Of a stretch of 36,138 nt of DNA, positions 1 to 10,244 are shown one piece after another (the stretch's first letter is position 1; the number at the start of each line of letters is the position of its first letter). A program made the position numbers and the translations under genes. A model generated the notes under the pieces. That model saw only the letters and a program-made list of their open reading frames with translations, was not told the origin of the DNA and did not search any database. This DNA is from Gnetum montanum (taxonomy: Eukaryota > Streptophyta > Gnetopsida > Gnetales > Gnetaceae), in the NCBI GenBank assembly GCA_015680685.1, contig MNCI01011864.1, positions 123,893 to 160,030 on the forward strand, in the 5' to 3' direction.

Positions 1-899
1 AAGAAGTGCCCAACTTCTCCCAATTGATGATCTTAAGTTGAGGGGTTGAAGTTGGCGACGCTCACGTTCCAATGTGTCTATGCCACAGTTGTTAGCATGA
101 GTTGTCTCCTCAGTTCTTTCCATGCATATTTGTCTGCTCTTACGAGTAGCTGTCAACCATGGGGTGTCTACTACTTCTTGTGTGGTTGCTACATACAAGC
201 ATCTTTGTTGCAGAGTTTCAAGGGCACACCCATTACATGGAGACATATCCTCCATGTCATCACCCGATGAATCACTATATGTGATGCATGGAACTTCCTT
301 CTTCTCGATCTTTCCATAAATATTTATCTTAGAAATTTGCAAGGAAAGATTACGAATTCCTAGGTACGCATCCACAGTGCTTAGCCACGGTCTTCCCATT
401 ATAATGGGGAAGCCCCCTTCATTGTTAACTTCAATCACCAGGAAATCGGTTGGGTATGACCACCCACACACAGTGGTGATAATGTCCTCCAACAATCCTA
501 AGGGAATGGTGATGGACTGGTCAGCCAGCTCCAATTGTATGTTACTCTTCTTAAGTTGGGGCAGGTTCCAAGCTTGATACATCTTTTGTGAAATTAGGTT
601 GACTCCGGAACCTGAGTCAAGAAGAGCTCGATGTGGTGCATTTTCGGTGACCTGTAAATGAATTAAGGGGTTCCCAGGGTTAGGTAGTTTCCTGAGAAGG
701 TGGCCCACCTTTATCCAGTCAGTTACGGTATGTGTTAACATAACCGTTTGCATACTTAGTTGTTGGACTGAAGGGTTCTCTGAAGCGTTAGTGGTTAGAG
801 GCCTATACATGTGCCCAACCGCTTGTTGTTGCGAGAGTTTGTTTGGGATCCTAGTTCTAAAAAAGGGTCTCTTTTTTGTACAATTGTCAGAACCAACAC
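1..899 (-). CDS. Athila-type aspartic protease (retropepsin) region of element A, partial
   Basis: This is the C-terminal part of the gag-protease polyprotein, which would cut the polyprotein inside virus-like particles. The minus-strand frame is open from about 900 to position 1. The active site reads ALLDSGSGVNLIS with the catalytic Asp codon at 615-617, a good D-S-G. The flap-side motif IQLELADQSITIPLG and the hydrophobic motif FPIIMGRPWL (around 390-420) follow in the usual order, so this copy keeps both signature motifs. About 100 residues past the protease fold continue to the window edge with no recognised domain. The homologous region of element B has D-L-G and IIMRRSWL, both degraded. 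No RT is visible here because the window ends. Confidence 0.8.
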
Positions 900-3260
900 C
901 CAATTGGATATTTACATGCTGAATATTTACAGCTCTCACGGTGTTACGTTGCTGCGGTTGGGTAGGTAATTCCCACTGCATTGTTGGAATAGGTTGTATG
1001 GGAACTATAGGTGGAAGAGGTGCGGGTGGAGTTAGGGGATGGACTGAATGTGAGATGTCTCCCGGAGGAGGAGTCCTCCTGAAGTACTCCCAAACTTTGT
1101 AGTAACGTCGGGGAGTAGTGTTACCCATAGAGTCACCTGGAGAAACTGGCTTCTGCACATAATAACCGTAAGGATTGGGCTGCCGGTAAGGGTATTGATG
1201 TGTTGGCAGTGGCATCCCCCATGACTGTGGGTATTTCCATTGCTGATGTTGTCCAATAGGCTATGGAGGCGTTCCACTTGGGTAATATGTTAAGGGTTGG
1301 TGGAACTTCCTTGGGATACCTTGTGGATAAGGTAACCTTTGGGGTGTTTTCCATTGATTAAGTCTTGGATTTAACGAATACACCCCAAACTCCTACAGAT
1401 GTGAGATAATTAGGCAACATCCCTTAGGATGGTCATAGTAGCAGACCTCACATCCACCATCATCATCTGAATCAGAATTCACAGCCTCATCGAAGATAGG
1501 AATTTTCCCCTTACCCTTATTATGTGCAGGGCTTAAGTTTCTCCGCTTGTTTTTGCCTTTGTCACTACCTTATTCTACCTTAGACTCTTCTACAATTTTT
1601 AAGACTGTTTCTATTCTTGAGTCTAAGGAATCCCACATTTGGTCTACCTTAGCCGATACCTCGGTTATTAACTTTTGGAACGGAAAGGTTTTCCGATTCA
1701 CCAACTCTTCGAGTGGTGACTCATCCTCCTCATCACAGAATTTCACTCCCTTATTGCGAAGGGAGGGATCATGGATGTATTCTTCCACACTTTCCCTCTT
1801 ACATAGCTCACCCTCTTCTTGCGCTACCTGTTCCAAAAAACTCTAAACTTCATCGGCTCTCAGTTGGGAAAGTCTCCCTTGGGCGTAAGTCCCAAGAGTT
1901 CTTCTCGTTTCATTCCTTAGCCCATCCACGATGTGGTGAAGTTGACCCCGCTTAGCGTACCCATGGCCTGGGCAACGATGTAGCAGTGTATAGTAATGGG
2001 CCATGGCAGCATCCAAGGGTTCATAAGCACCTTGTTTCCAGCCTTGGATCTGCTTATGCAAATTGGACAATCTGGAGTACGTTTGATATTTGTTGTTGAA
2101 CAGTTCAAGCATCGTACTCCACCTCCTGATGGTTTCTGGTTCTAAGGACCGGTACCAGCTCTCTGCTTCTTTGGTGAGTGTCCTTGGGAACAACTTAAGC
2201 TTCTGCCACTCATTATCTATATTTTGCAAGGCGCAGGCATCGTGGAATGCTTGTAAATGATGTTGAGAATCAACGTTGTATCCCCCTTCAAAATGTGGGA
2301 TATTATTTATGTCCAGACGCTTGATCCTATTGTCCTTTAGATGCCTTGTGGGGATCCTAACTGCCTCTGTGATGTCTAGCATGCTTCGGGTTGTGAGTAG
2401 GGGTTTGTCATGATCATCTCTATCATGGTGTCTGTGGTGTCTTCGTGGTGATTCCCTACTCTCCCTGCGTCCTTGCCCTTGTCCTAGCTCCTTTCAACCT
2501 TCTTGTCGAGGTCTTTCATCTTCCTTACTTTTACCCTCTCCATTGTGCTCACGATGGTTGTGCCCAGATGTGGAAGAGAGTGTGAATGGTGATATGAAGG
2601 AGAATAGGAAGGGGATCCATCACCATGGCGATGTTTCTTACCTTCTCTTCGGCTGCTTCGGCCCCGATCGTTGTGACGATCAAAGTGTCCATCCTTAGTG
2701 TGAGTGGTTGTTCCTGCCATGAATAGTTGGTGTTCACGGGGATCAGAGCCTGTAGCATGTACAGTTGATCGAAGGCTCTGATGCCTAACCTCTTCACCAT
2801 TGTGAGGAGGAGGAACATCATTTTCTAAGAAACCCGTTGTGAGGGGTTCCTCATCTCCTATTTCACTAAGGACATGGGGGACCTTGCCCTTCAACAATGA
2901 GTGTTGGCTCTCCTACCTTTCATCCCGAATACGTTGGGCATCTATGGGATGATAATCCCTTATATGATATCTTCCAGCAACGTATTCAGCGAATAAGTCC
3001 TGCATACCAATCTGTGTTAAGACACAGAAGAGCATGTTTGGAACAGACTGATCTGGTGGTAACACGATATTACCAAACAAATCTCTCCAACACAACTGTT
3101 CATTCTGATGGAGGGTAAAAGTGAAATCAAGCATATACTCATCGGGATGAGTATAATCTATCTTATACTATTTAGGACTTGGCTGGTCTAGGTTATGTGT
3201 ATGATGCTGACTGTCTTCAATGTTATCCCTAGGTGAGTTAACCTTATGAGGAGAAGCCAT
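900..3260 (-). pseudogene. Athila-type gag of element A, broken by several stops
   Basis: The start is the ATG at 3260-3258, first codons MASPHKVN, about 120 bp downstream of the primer site. In order: an N-terminal conserved block ending at a TAG (2915-2913), a basic Arg/Ser/His-rich stretch (about 2700-2400, one frameshift near 2570), a retrotransposon gag (capsid-like) domain with SWYRSLEPETIRRW and LLHRCPGHGY (about 2300-1930), an acidic probable coiled-coil segment (about 1840-1500), a small C-x2-C-x3-H-x3-C knuckle (about 1450), and a Pro/Gln/Tyr-rich linker running into protease. Stops are mostly private to this copy, except the TAG at 2915-2913, which is also in element B. Gag packages element RNA and forms the particle; this copy cannot make a full protein without readthrough. 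Confidence 0.75.
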
Positions 3261-3382
3261 TTTATTGGTGTGTTGTTCACCGTTATATATGTTCTTATTT
3301 AACTAATTAACCCAAAGGCTCGTTAAGGCTCACAACGATGTGAAAGATTTCCCAATGTTCTAATTGGCGTGCAAACACTTAG

Positions 3383-3400
3383 TCCCCGGCAACGGCGCCA
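3383..3400 (-). other. Primer binding site, tRNA-Asp type
   Basis: The minus strand reads TGGCGCCGTTGCCGGGGA. It is complementary to the 3' end of plant tRNA-Asp (GTC), CCCCGGCAACGGCGCCA. It lies one base inside the LTR end at 3402. This fixes the orientation of the element and its 5' end. Confidence 0.92.
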
Positions 3401-3531
3401 ATGATGAGTGGCAAGGTACCCCTACACTCAACCATACGAAACAAGCGTAGCACACGCGATCCGGTCGAACTCCGCAGACTAAATGCCTAAACGCCACAGG
3501 AACACGTGGGGTTAATTAATCGTTGTCTTCC

Positions 3532-3575
3532 CAGACTTACTTGTTGTTGTCACGGTGTATGGTTAAGTAAGTCTG
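3532..3575 (-). other. Conserved U5 hairpin of the family-A LTR
   Basis: CAGACTTACTT (3532-3542) pairs perfectly with AAGTAAGTCTG (3565-3575), an 11-bp stem with a 22-base loop. Element B has the same stem (30317-30327 with 30350-30360). The solo LTR has a different stem sequence at the same place that still pairs. In the transcript it lies in U5, about 130 bases before the primer site. Confidence 0.65.
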
Positions 3576-4238
3576 AGGTGTATGATTTTTTTTGGTATTT
3601 TCTGGTTTATCTCCTATGCTAAGGGGTGAAGGGTTGACATACTAAAACTAATTCTAACTACAACACTAAGTCCTAGCATCAGCATCCGTTCCCACTTGTC
3701 GTACACACCTTGAACTATGCAACTATGGCTACCAAACGCTAATCATTACTGGGATTACCACACGTAATGCACATGCTCGAAGCGGTCATACTGAGGCACC
3801 TAACTAGCCTAAGTGTGACAAGCAGCCAATTCCTTGACTAGTCGTACACATCCATAGATGCTCATAATCAAGTCGTACTTGTCCCATGTTCTAGGAGGGA
3901 AGGGTGAGAGAATCTAATCGCGATGAGTAGTCGATTCCTTGGCTAGCCGTACACATTCGTCAATGCTCGTAACCAAGTCATACTCATGCCGCGTTACTAG
4001 GAAAGCAATAAATAACATTAAATAAACCTATCCATGTACTGCAAGGTTTATCCACAAAGCTCATCTTTATTACCGTACACAACTTGCGTTCAGGTACAAA
4101 GCTGCTCGAATAAAGAACCGTTCACTTGGGGGACTCCTACTACGGGCATATGGAAAATATTCTATCTCTGGGGTGATCAATCTGCTAGAGCTTCGCTACT
4201 TTACGCCTAGGATGTCAAATGAGGGGAGTGCTGCCTCT

Positions 4239-4246
4239 TATTTATA
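4239..4246 (-). promoter_or_regulatory. TATA box of the element A LTR
   Basis: The minus strand reads TATAAATA about 85 bp inside the LTR start. The same box stands at 30888-30895 in element B and at 22634-22641 (plus strand) in the solo LTR, in each case just downstream of the CGATATCG array. Confidence 0.75.
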
Positions 4247-4263
4247 GATTTGGCAGCAGACCG

Positions 4264-4302
4264 CGATATCGTGTACGCGATATCGCAAGGGATGCGATAT
4301 CG
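4264..4302. promoter_or_regulatory. Array of three CGATATCG palindromes in U3
   Basis: Three perfect copies of CGATATCG start at 4264, 4278 and 4295, in the short stretch between the LTR start and the TATA box. Homologous arrays of five and four copies occur in the other two LTRs of the family. The position suggests promoter-proximal binding sites; the binding factor is unknown. Confidence 0.6.
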
Positions 4303-4328
4303 CGGCTTGTGCATATTGCGTCTCATCA

Positions 4329-4859
4329 TTGATGATAAATGATGGTTTCATAGAAAAGTTCTATGGCTTAATAAATGGAATATTCAAGAGAATATTTTTT
4401 ATTTTGATCCTAACTAAGTTCACAAATTACTAAACAAGCCATATTCCAAAAACTTTGGGGAAATGTAGAAAGAAAAAAACATTTTTATTTTAATAATGTC
4501 AAGGGAGGCCTAAATTCAAAGGCAAACTATTTATCTATTGTCATTCCTTATTATTTATTATGCATAATTAGGAGAGCATGAATGGGATCTCATCATATTA
4601 TATTTTGGATTGTTTGTGAGTTGATTTCTTTCTAGCTTTGTTTGCCTATATGTTTTTAAAGTTTGTTAAAGCTTATGTAATAATGGAAATTGAAATTTTT
4701 TATTATGTCCTAAAGAGACCTTAAAGGATTTATAGGATCATTAAAAAAAATTGTAAATTTTTAATATATTGAGGAGCCTTGAAAACCTCATCAAGGAAAT
4801 GCCCCAAGCTTAATAATTTTAGTTAAAAATATTGTAGCAAATCTTTTGCTTCAATGTTA
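4329..4859. other. AT-rich DNA, nothing recognised
   Basis: No open frame, repeat end or RNA gene is recognisable. It may include the 3' tail of the LINE relic that follows, since that relic is on the minus strand and its 3' end points here. Confidence 0.5.
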
Positions 4860-6120
4860 TATTTAAGTTTTAATGAATTAAATAAAGGATAAGTAAGAGA
4901 GACATATTCTTTATTCTTCGCTAGTACTTTTACAAAGAGTCTACACATACATTTCTCTCTTGTAGGATTAATTATTGTTCTATCTAAATCAATAAATATT
5001 GAGATCCTACATGAGCATGAGTAGTTTACATTTCAATTGCAATATAAGTAAGCTTTTGCAATAAGGATCCTTCTTGAACCTAATGTAAGTAAAATTTCTA
5101 TTTTCTTGTAGTCTATTCTCACATACTCTTAATAATCTTCTCTCAAAACATTCTACCTAGTTCCTTGAATTTCAAATTTAAATCTGTCTTGAATATTCCC
5201 TTTTTAAAGTCATTTTTCTTTCATGAAACCATCCTTCTTCTGAATGGTATTATAAACTTCCATGAAAAGGTGTACTTTAAGTCTAATAAGTCTCTTTTGT
5301 TAAAATCTAATAAATTAATAATTGTAATTTCTTTACGAAACATGAGCTTCAAATAACAAAATATCAAATGGAGTTTCAACTTTATCTTGAACACTTGTAG
5401 AAAAAGAAAAAGAAAAAGACAAGAAAAAAATTCCATTGTACTACCAAAAGTCCCAATCACTAAGCTTTACAATTATATAATAAAATTGGTTAAACAAGCT
5501 AATAATTCATTTGCTTTTGAATGTCCTATGACTAGATTTATGCTTGTGTATACTTATTATGACTAATATCTAAAGCATGCATATTATTAGAGATCCTTTA
5601 AAAGATAATCTTAACATTAGTACCTTTTTGAAAATGTAATATCTAAATACTTTTAAGAGGGAATAACTTCAATTTGTCTAGAATAAAAATAAAAATCATC
5701 TCTATATGATCTAGTGCCACATAATAATCATTTTGGTTTTTGTAACATTGATTTTCATCCTTAAAACAACCAAAAAAAAAACAAAGATTCAAGATTTATA
5801 ACATGCATTTCATTTAGCTTTAGTTTTTGTTACTAGGACCAAATCTCTTAGTAAATCTCTAGCATTCATGATTCTTGCAAAAAGCCATATCAAGAGCAGA
5901 ACTCACTAGAAAACATTATAATATTCATAAAAAAATTGTCAACCTTAATAGATTCCATTACATGTGAATTCATCCATTGCTTCAACTCATTAGTAAAAAT
6001 GTCAAATAATGTGGAAGAAAGTATACATCCTTGTTTCATCCTTATAGAGCTATTTAAGGCAATATTTTCTTAAGTATTCTTCTTCAAAACATAATTTTCT
6101 CTAAGCTTTATAATACATAG
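4860..6120 (-). pseudogene. Decayed LINE-type (non-LTR) reverse transcriptase
   Basis: Read on the minus strand and across many stops and shifts, the pieces follow the order of plant non-LTR reverse transcriptases. RMKQGCILSSTLFDIF (about 6050-6000) matches the conserved R-x-K/R-Q-G-C-P-L-S-P-T-L-F block. MKINVTKTK (about 5765) follows, then QIEVIPS-stop-KYLDITF (about 5665), then a block like LVTPVLLYGCE (about 5490), then VETPFDILLFEA (about 5385), and finally a Cys-containing tail block (about 4930). The YADD catalytic motif is not visible. This would have copied LINE RNA at a nicked target. It is long dead, and the Tat element inserted just upstream of it. Confidence 0.6.
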
Positions 6121-6627
6121 ATAATAGATAATGTTGGGATTTGAAAATTGAATCCTTGATAGAAATTTTAAAATTCTCACAAAAAATTGATTAAAATAAT
6201 TAAAATTTAGTTTATTGAGAGTTATGGTATTACATCACAAGTTATTATCTTTAAACCACAAGCTAATCATAGACTATGCTCTTAAAAGATGGTGAAAAAA
6301 TTTGAAATTTTGGATACCAAGGGTTGTGGTATATTCACCACGAATCGTGATATGTTTATCATATGCTAATCACAGGTCGTGGTAAGAAAATTAGAATTTT
6401 AGATCAAATTTAAAATCCCATATCTCCCTCTTTATTTGGGTTTTTGAGGTGATATTGGGCTCGTTTGAAATCTATTGAAAAACTCTCTTTTCTTGCAAAA
6501 TTTCTGCTCAATTGAAGTTCATTTGATTGGTCAAATTTAGCTTAGAAAATTATCACTTAGAACTATTTGACTTTATCATAATGCTTTGCAATGAGTCTTG
6601 GAATAATGCTATGAGTTGTGGTTGAGT
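6121..6627. other. AT-rich flank of the Tat insertion, no gene
   Basis: This holds no recognisable gene. The segment near 6318-6385 (…tcatatgctaatcacaggtcgtgg…) resembles 24530-24590 on the far side of the Tat element (…ccatgagctaaccacaagtcacgg…). The two may be parts of one older repeat that the Tat element split. Confidence 0.45.
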
Positions 6628-6632
6628 CATGG
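6628..6632. repeat. Left target-site duplication (catgg) of the Tat element
   Basis: The five bases catgg sit directly before the LTR start TGTAGC at 6633. The same five bases follow the LTR end TTTCA at 24489. This sets the outer borders of the 17.9-kb element. Confidence 0.8.
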
Positions 6633-8199
6633 TGTAGCAATCGAAAACGTCGACAGTTGGAAAACACTGGGGGGTCGACGGGCGCAATAGTTCTGAGCCC
6701 GTATCTGTGGGAGGGCCATGCTGGGTGTGTGTGGACACAGGGTACCCTGAACGTTCTGGTCGATCAGACAAGGACTTACATCGACGTCAATATAGCCTTT
6801 TGCAACATAAATAATGTGAAATGCGAGATAATGCTTGAAAGTAAATTAAGCAGGAGAGCAACTATAAAAAATGCAACAATAATATGAAGTAATGCTTAAA
6901 GGTGAATAAAATAGAAAATGATGCAAAATGAGACAACAAGCAAAAAATAAAGTAAAGTGTAGTTAGAAACATGCACCACTCCGAAGCTACAAACTCGCTC
7001 GATCAGGGTGGATACAATCGGTTGCATAGCATGACGGAGTGTAAAAATCCCGAGAGTAACCAAGGCGTGTCGAGCAAAAAGAGCTATGTCCTTGGACGCA
7101 GACTCGGGTACAAACAATGCGGGGTTCTACCAAAGTGGTAGAATGGAGACGAGACCCCATGCCAGTTGAGAGAGACTCACTGTTTACAGTGTTAAATAGA
7201 TGACTTTGATGTTACAATGCTAGAGAGAGGATAAGTTTTTGTTTCAGAATTCCAAAATTCCCACCCCTTGGGAGCTGTTTGCTTCAAGAAGGATACGAAC
7301 TCTTTTGAAATTGCCAACCTTTAAAAATTGTGGACTTCTTTGCATGCTGTTTGTCGGGGTATTTATAGGACCGAGGACATGCGAAAGGGGTGATTTAAAT
7401 GCTATGTGCCTTAGCCCTTCGTTGTCTTGCTGGCGCCACTCGTGCTCCCTCTTTGGTTGGCACATTTTCATCTTTGGCTGGCGCTATTCTTCAACCTCTT
7501 GTAGAACAGGTGCTCCCTTCGTAGGATGAGTTGTGTTATATCCGTGAAGGGTTTTAACCTGCCTACAGACACTTTCCATATGGAAATTTGTGTTACGCAC
7601 GTGCTGGAGTCTGCACTCTGAAGTAGCTAAGCTAGTCGAGGCACTCACTTCGCGATGCTATAGCAGTTACTGTTGTAGCGAGAGGTGTCTACGGGGATAT
7701 AGGTTTTGTTGGCTGCTGGCATTGTTGTTACTCTTGGGCACTGTCACTAGTGTGAGATGCCCAAAGCTGGAAGGCCAGCAGTGACCTTGGCAGCACCGAC
7801 ATGGAGAAGTTGGCCTCCAAGGCGCCGGGGGTTGTTGTGGGTGCAAATGCACTGGAATCCCCACCAAAGGCATGCATGCTCAGTTTTAGCTATGGGATTA
7901 GCTGCCACATAGCTAAACGTCACGCGAGCTGAAACATTGGTAGGGGACCAAAGAGCAACGATATTGTGGCTGGGCCACAATACTATTGGCACTCCAAATG
8001 CGAGAACTAGCCCAAGAACTGCTATTAGGGCGGTGGGCCATGGCAACGGTAGGTTCGAAGGGCCAATGTGATGCCACACGATGTCTTCGAAGGGTCAACA
8101 TGATGCCAAGGGTGGTGGCACCACGTATGCTCTGGACCACATTCTCATTGCATCGTGAACTATGTCCTAGAGCCGCAATGTCCCACCCACGCGTCGGCA
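6633..8199 (-). repeat. 3' LTR of the Tat element (inner end uncertain)
   Basis: Bases 6633-7441 align with 21898-22534 plus 23434-23607 of the other LTR, including the TATA box. From 7442 rightwards I see no alignment with the U3 of the other LTR. The inner end is placed at 8199 because a purine run on the minus strand (CGAATGGGGGTAA, 8200-8212) would be a good polypurine tract, followed by TG. That end is a guess; the outer end is firm. The minus strand here also holds two fragments of open frame without recognisable domains. Confidence 0.65.
7360..7367 (-). promoter_or_regulatory. TATA box of the Tat 3' LTR
   Basis: The minus strand reads CCTATAAATACC here. The 5' LTR has the same box at 23523-23530. 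Its strand agrees with the gene orientation, so transcription starts roughly 30 bases to its left. Confidence 0.7.
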
Positions 8200-8254
8200 T
8201 TACCCCCATTCGTTCGACATGCATTTGGTGATGGTGGATGCTGAAGGTGTGACG

Positions 8255-8430
8255 CAAACTCGGTTTAAGGTCTTGGTAGACCATGTGCTGGTTTAAGGTC
8301 CCAGCAGACTGCACATGCCAGTTTTACATCGTAGTGGACAGCTACTGCCAGTTTAACATTGTAGCAGGCGTTGCTCGATGCCGCTAGGTTATCATCATTA
8401 CGGATGTTGCTTAGTGCTGTTGCTAGTTTA
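8255..8430. repeat. Hairpin repeat array A in the Tat 3' UTR
   Basis: Five diverged copies of a unit like agtttaaggtc-n6-gacTGC lie 30-80 bases apart. The best is 8262-8282, where GGTCT pairs with AGACC; the next is 8290-8310 (GTC with GAC). The later copies (8320, 8350, 8425) keep the agttta lead but have weaker stems. Related arrays are at 12060-12450 and 16734-16990. Confidence 0.5.
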
Positions 8431-8468
8431 TCGTCGTAGTGGATGGCACCTTTTGTTATCGTGGCACT

Positions 8469-9610
8469 TCAGATGTAGTATGGCTTGAGATACGAGTGAT
8501 TCATTGGGTTGGTGAACTCATTGTCGTCCATGTCTGCAAGCTTGAAGGCTCCATTTCCAAAAGTTGTGGTGACCACGTAAGGACCTTCCCAGTTGGCTAA
8601 GAATTCGCTCACGTTTTCACAGACGACCTTGAGGACGAGGTCTCCCTTCTGCACTAGTCGTCGATGTGGGTCTACACGGTGCTTCTGCTGTTGTGTTTTC
8701 TAATAGTGCTCAATGCGTCTCAATATCTGCATGTGTTCTTCCTCCACCGAGTCAAGGTTGATGGTTCGCAACTCATTGTTTTGGGCTTCATTCATGACAT
8801 TGGATAGGATCATCTGGAGTGAGGGTACCTGCAACTCAAGAGGCAATACTACTTCAGATCCATAAACAAGACTATAAGGGGTCTTACTTGTTGCAATTCG
8901 ACATGTCATTTGGTAGGCCTAGAGGACATAGAGTATTTGCTCGTGTCACCGCCTCTTGTTGTTGTTAAGCATCCGCTTCAGCAAGTTGATGATGGACTTA
9001 TTTGTAGCCTCCGCCTGCCCATTCACCTGCGGATAATAAGGGGAAGAAAATGATTGTTTAATGCCTAGATTGCTACAGAAGGTTAGGGTCTTCGTACTGC
9101 TGAACTATGGACCATTTTTAGTCACAATAATCATCAGAAGCCCAAACCTAGTTACTATGTTATCAAGGATGAAATGGCAGATTTGCTGGGACGTTGTCTT
9201 CCTCAGGAGAATAGCCTCCACCCACTTGGTAAAATACTCTGTGGAAGTGATAATGAAGCTATGCCCTATGAAGGACTTAGGCATGATAGGCCCTATGAGG
9301 TCTAGTCCCCATCGTTGGAAGGGCCACATGATTTGCATTGGGTGCAGGTCTGTAGGTGTTATGTGTATGAGATTTGCATATCTCTGGCATGTATCACACG
9401 TCTTGACTTTCGACAGGCAGTCACGTTCCATGTAGGGCCAATAGTACCCTAGGCATCTGATTTTCACCGCCATAGCCCTAGGTGCTATATGTCCACCGCA
9501 CAGCCCTTCATGAACCTCATTAACTACCTTTTATGCCTGCTCACCACCCATGCATGCCAGCAATATCCCATCGTAGGATTGTCGGCACAGGGTGTCATTT
9601 CCCTTGAGCA
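8469..9610 (-). pseudogene. Integrase of the Tat element
   Basis: This domain would insert element cDNA into the chromosome. The zinc-binding HHCC region is visible: a His pair in VHEGLCGGHIAPRAM (about 9530-9480) and CDTC (about 9390). The core follows with GLDLIGP (first Asp kept). The second Asp is lost: the expected T-D-N-G-P-Q-F reads TKNGP-stop-F near 9110. NGQAEATNK (about 9020) keeps the catalytic Glu. The C-terminal region with GPYVVTTTFGNGAFKL ends at the stop at 8469. In-frame stops and the Asp-to-Lys change make it inactive. The final stop is followed by the 3' UTR with hairpin array A. Confidence 0.85.
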
Positions 9611-9614
9611 CGTA

Positions 9615-10244
9615 TTACCGAGCATGCTTACGGATTACATCTCTCTGGGCCAATGTTAATCCACTTGGGAGTTCGCCATGCTGTAGATAAGCTTTAATGT
9701 TATCGTACCACTCTGGGATATCCTCAGCATTGACAAAGGCCACGTGTTCCGCTTGAGTCATAGGCTCTACACATTCTATGATCACGGTTGGTAGGTTTAC
9801 CAAAGAATGTGATGGGATGTTTAACGTGAGTGTAGCTAGGGTGTCTGCTATGGTGTTCTTGTTACATGGCATGTGTTGCACATCAATGGTTGTGAATTTC
9901 TTGAGTAGGATTTTTGCTAGGTTGCAGTAGGGTTGTAGGTGCATAGCCTTGCAGGAGTAGACTTCGGTGATTTGATTCACAATTAGTTGTGAATCTCCTC
10001 GAAATGCCAAATGTTGTATACGACGGGAACGGGCAGTTAAGAGGCCTCTGAGTAGCCCCTTATATTCTTCCACGTTGTTGGTGCAAGGGAATGCAAAATG
10101 ATAAGAGGATGGGTACATTTCCTTAGAGGGGAATGTGATCGTGGCAGCGGTGCTACCTCCTTGCGTAGTTGAGGCACCGTCGAAATGTAAGGTAGCCTTG
10201 AAATGCGACGGGATGATGGCGACATTGCTAATGTATTCGTCCAA
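9615..10244 (-). pseudogene. Second RNase H domain (archaeal type, aRNH) of the Tat element
   Basis: This is an additional RNase H domain between the gypsy RNase H and integrase, a known hallmark of Tat-lineage elements. It would help remove element RNA from RNA-DNA hybrids. The four acidic positions are present: FDGAS (Asp at 10181-10179), NNVEEYKGLL (Glu), RGDSQLIV (Asp) and NTIADTLA (Asp). The stretch is open for 209 codons, the best-preserved part of pol. It is a domain of the polyprotein, not a separate gene; the ATG at 10244 is internal. Confidence 0.85.

Larger units (their letters stand above)
1..4328 (-). mobile_element. Athila-like LTR retrotransposon A, 5' part (gag-protease, PBS, 5' LTR)
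   Basis: Reading on the minus strand from 4328 leftwards there is an LTR, a one-base spacer, a primer site matching the 3' end of plant tRNA-Asp, a gag gene and a retropepsin gene that reaches the window edge. The tRNA-Asp primer, the gag motif CPGHGY and the protease order are typical of the Athila lineage of Ty3/gypsy elements. The 3' half lies outside the window, so the second LTR and target duplication cannot be checked. The base pairs right of the LTR are ttgat (4329-4333). A second member of the same family occupies 30186-36138 and a solo LTR of the family lies at 22535-23428. Confidence 0.85.
3402..4328 (-). repeat. 5' LTR of element A (927 bp)
   Basis: The ends form a short inverted repeat: TGATGAG at 3402 and CTCATCA ending at 4328. 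The inner end abuts the primer site. In sense (minus) order it holds an array of CGATATCG palindromes, a TATA box, a long R/U5, and a conserved hairpin. Two homologous LTRs in the window (30186-30997 and 22535-23428) confirm both ends. Confidence 0.9.

Noticed and set aside
3383-3400. A piece of a tRNA-Asp gene.
   Set aside because: Only the last 18 bases match and they abut an LTR end; it is a primer binding site.
4264-4302. CGATATCG array as PHR1-type (GNATATNC) sites.
   Set aside because: The flanking G and C at the required spacing are absent.
7747-8314. Minus-strand frames of 110 and 133 codons in the U3 of the left Tat LTR.
   Set aside because: They overlap each other and the LTR, have no recognisable motif, and lie beyond the integrase stop.
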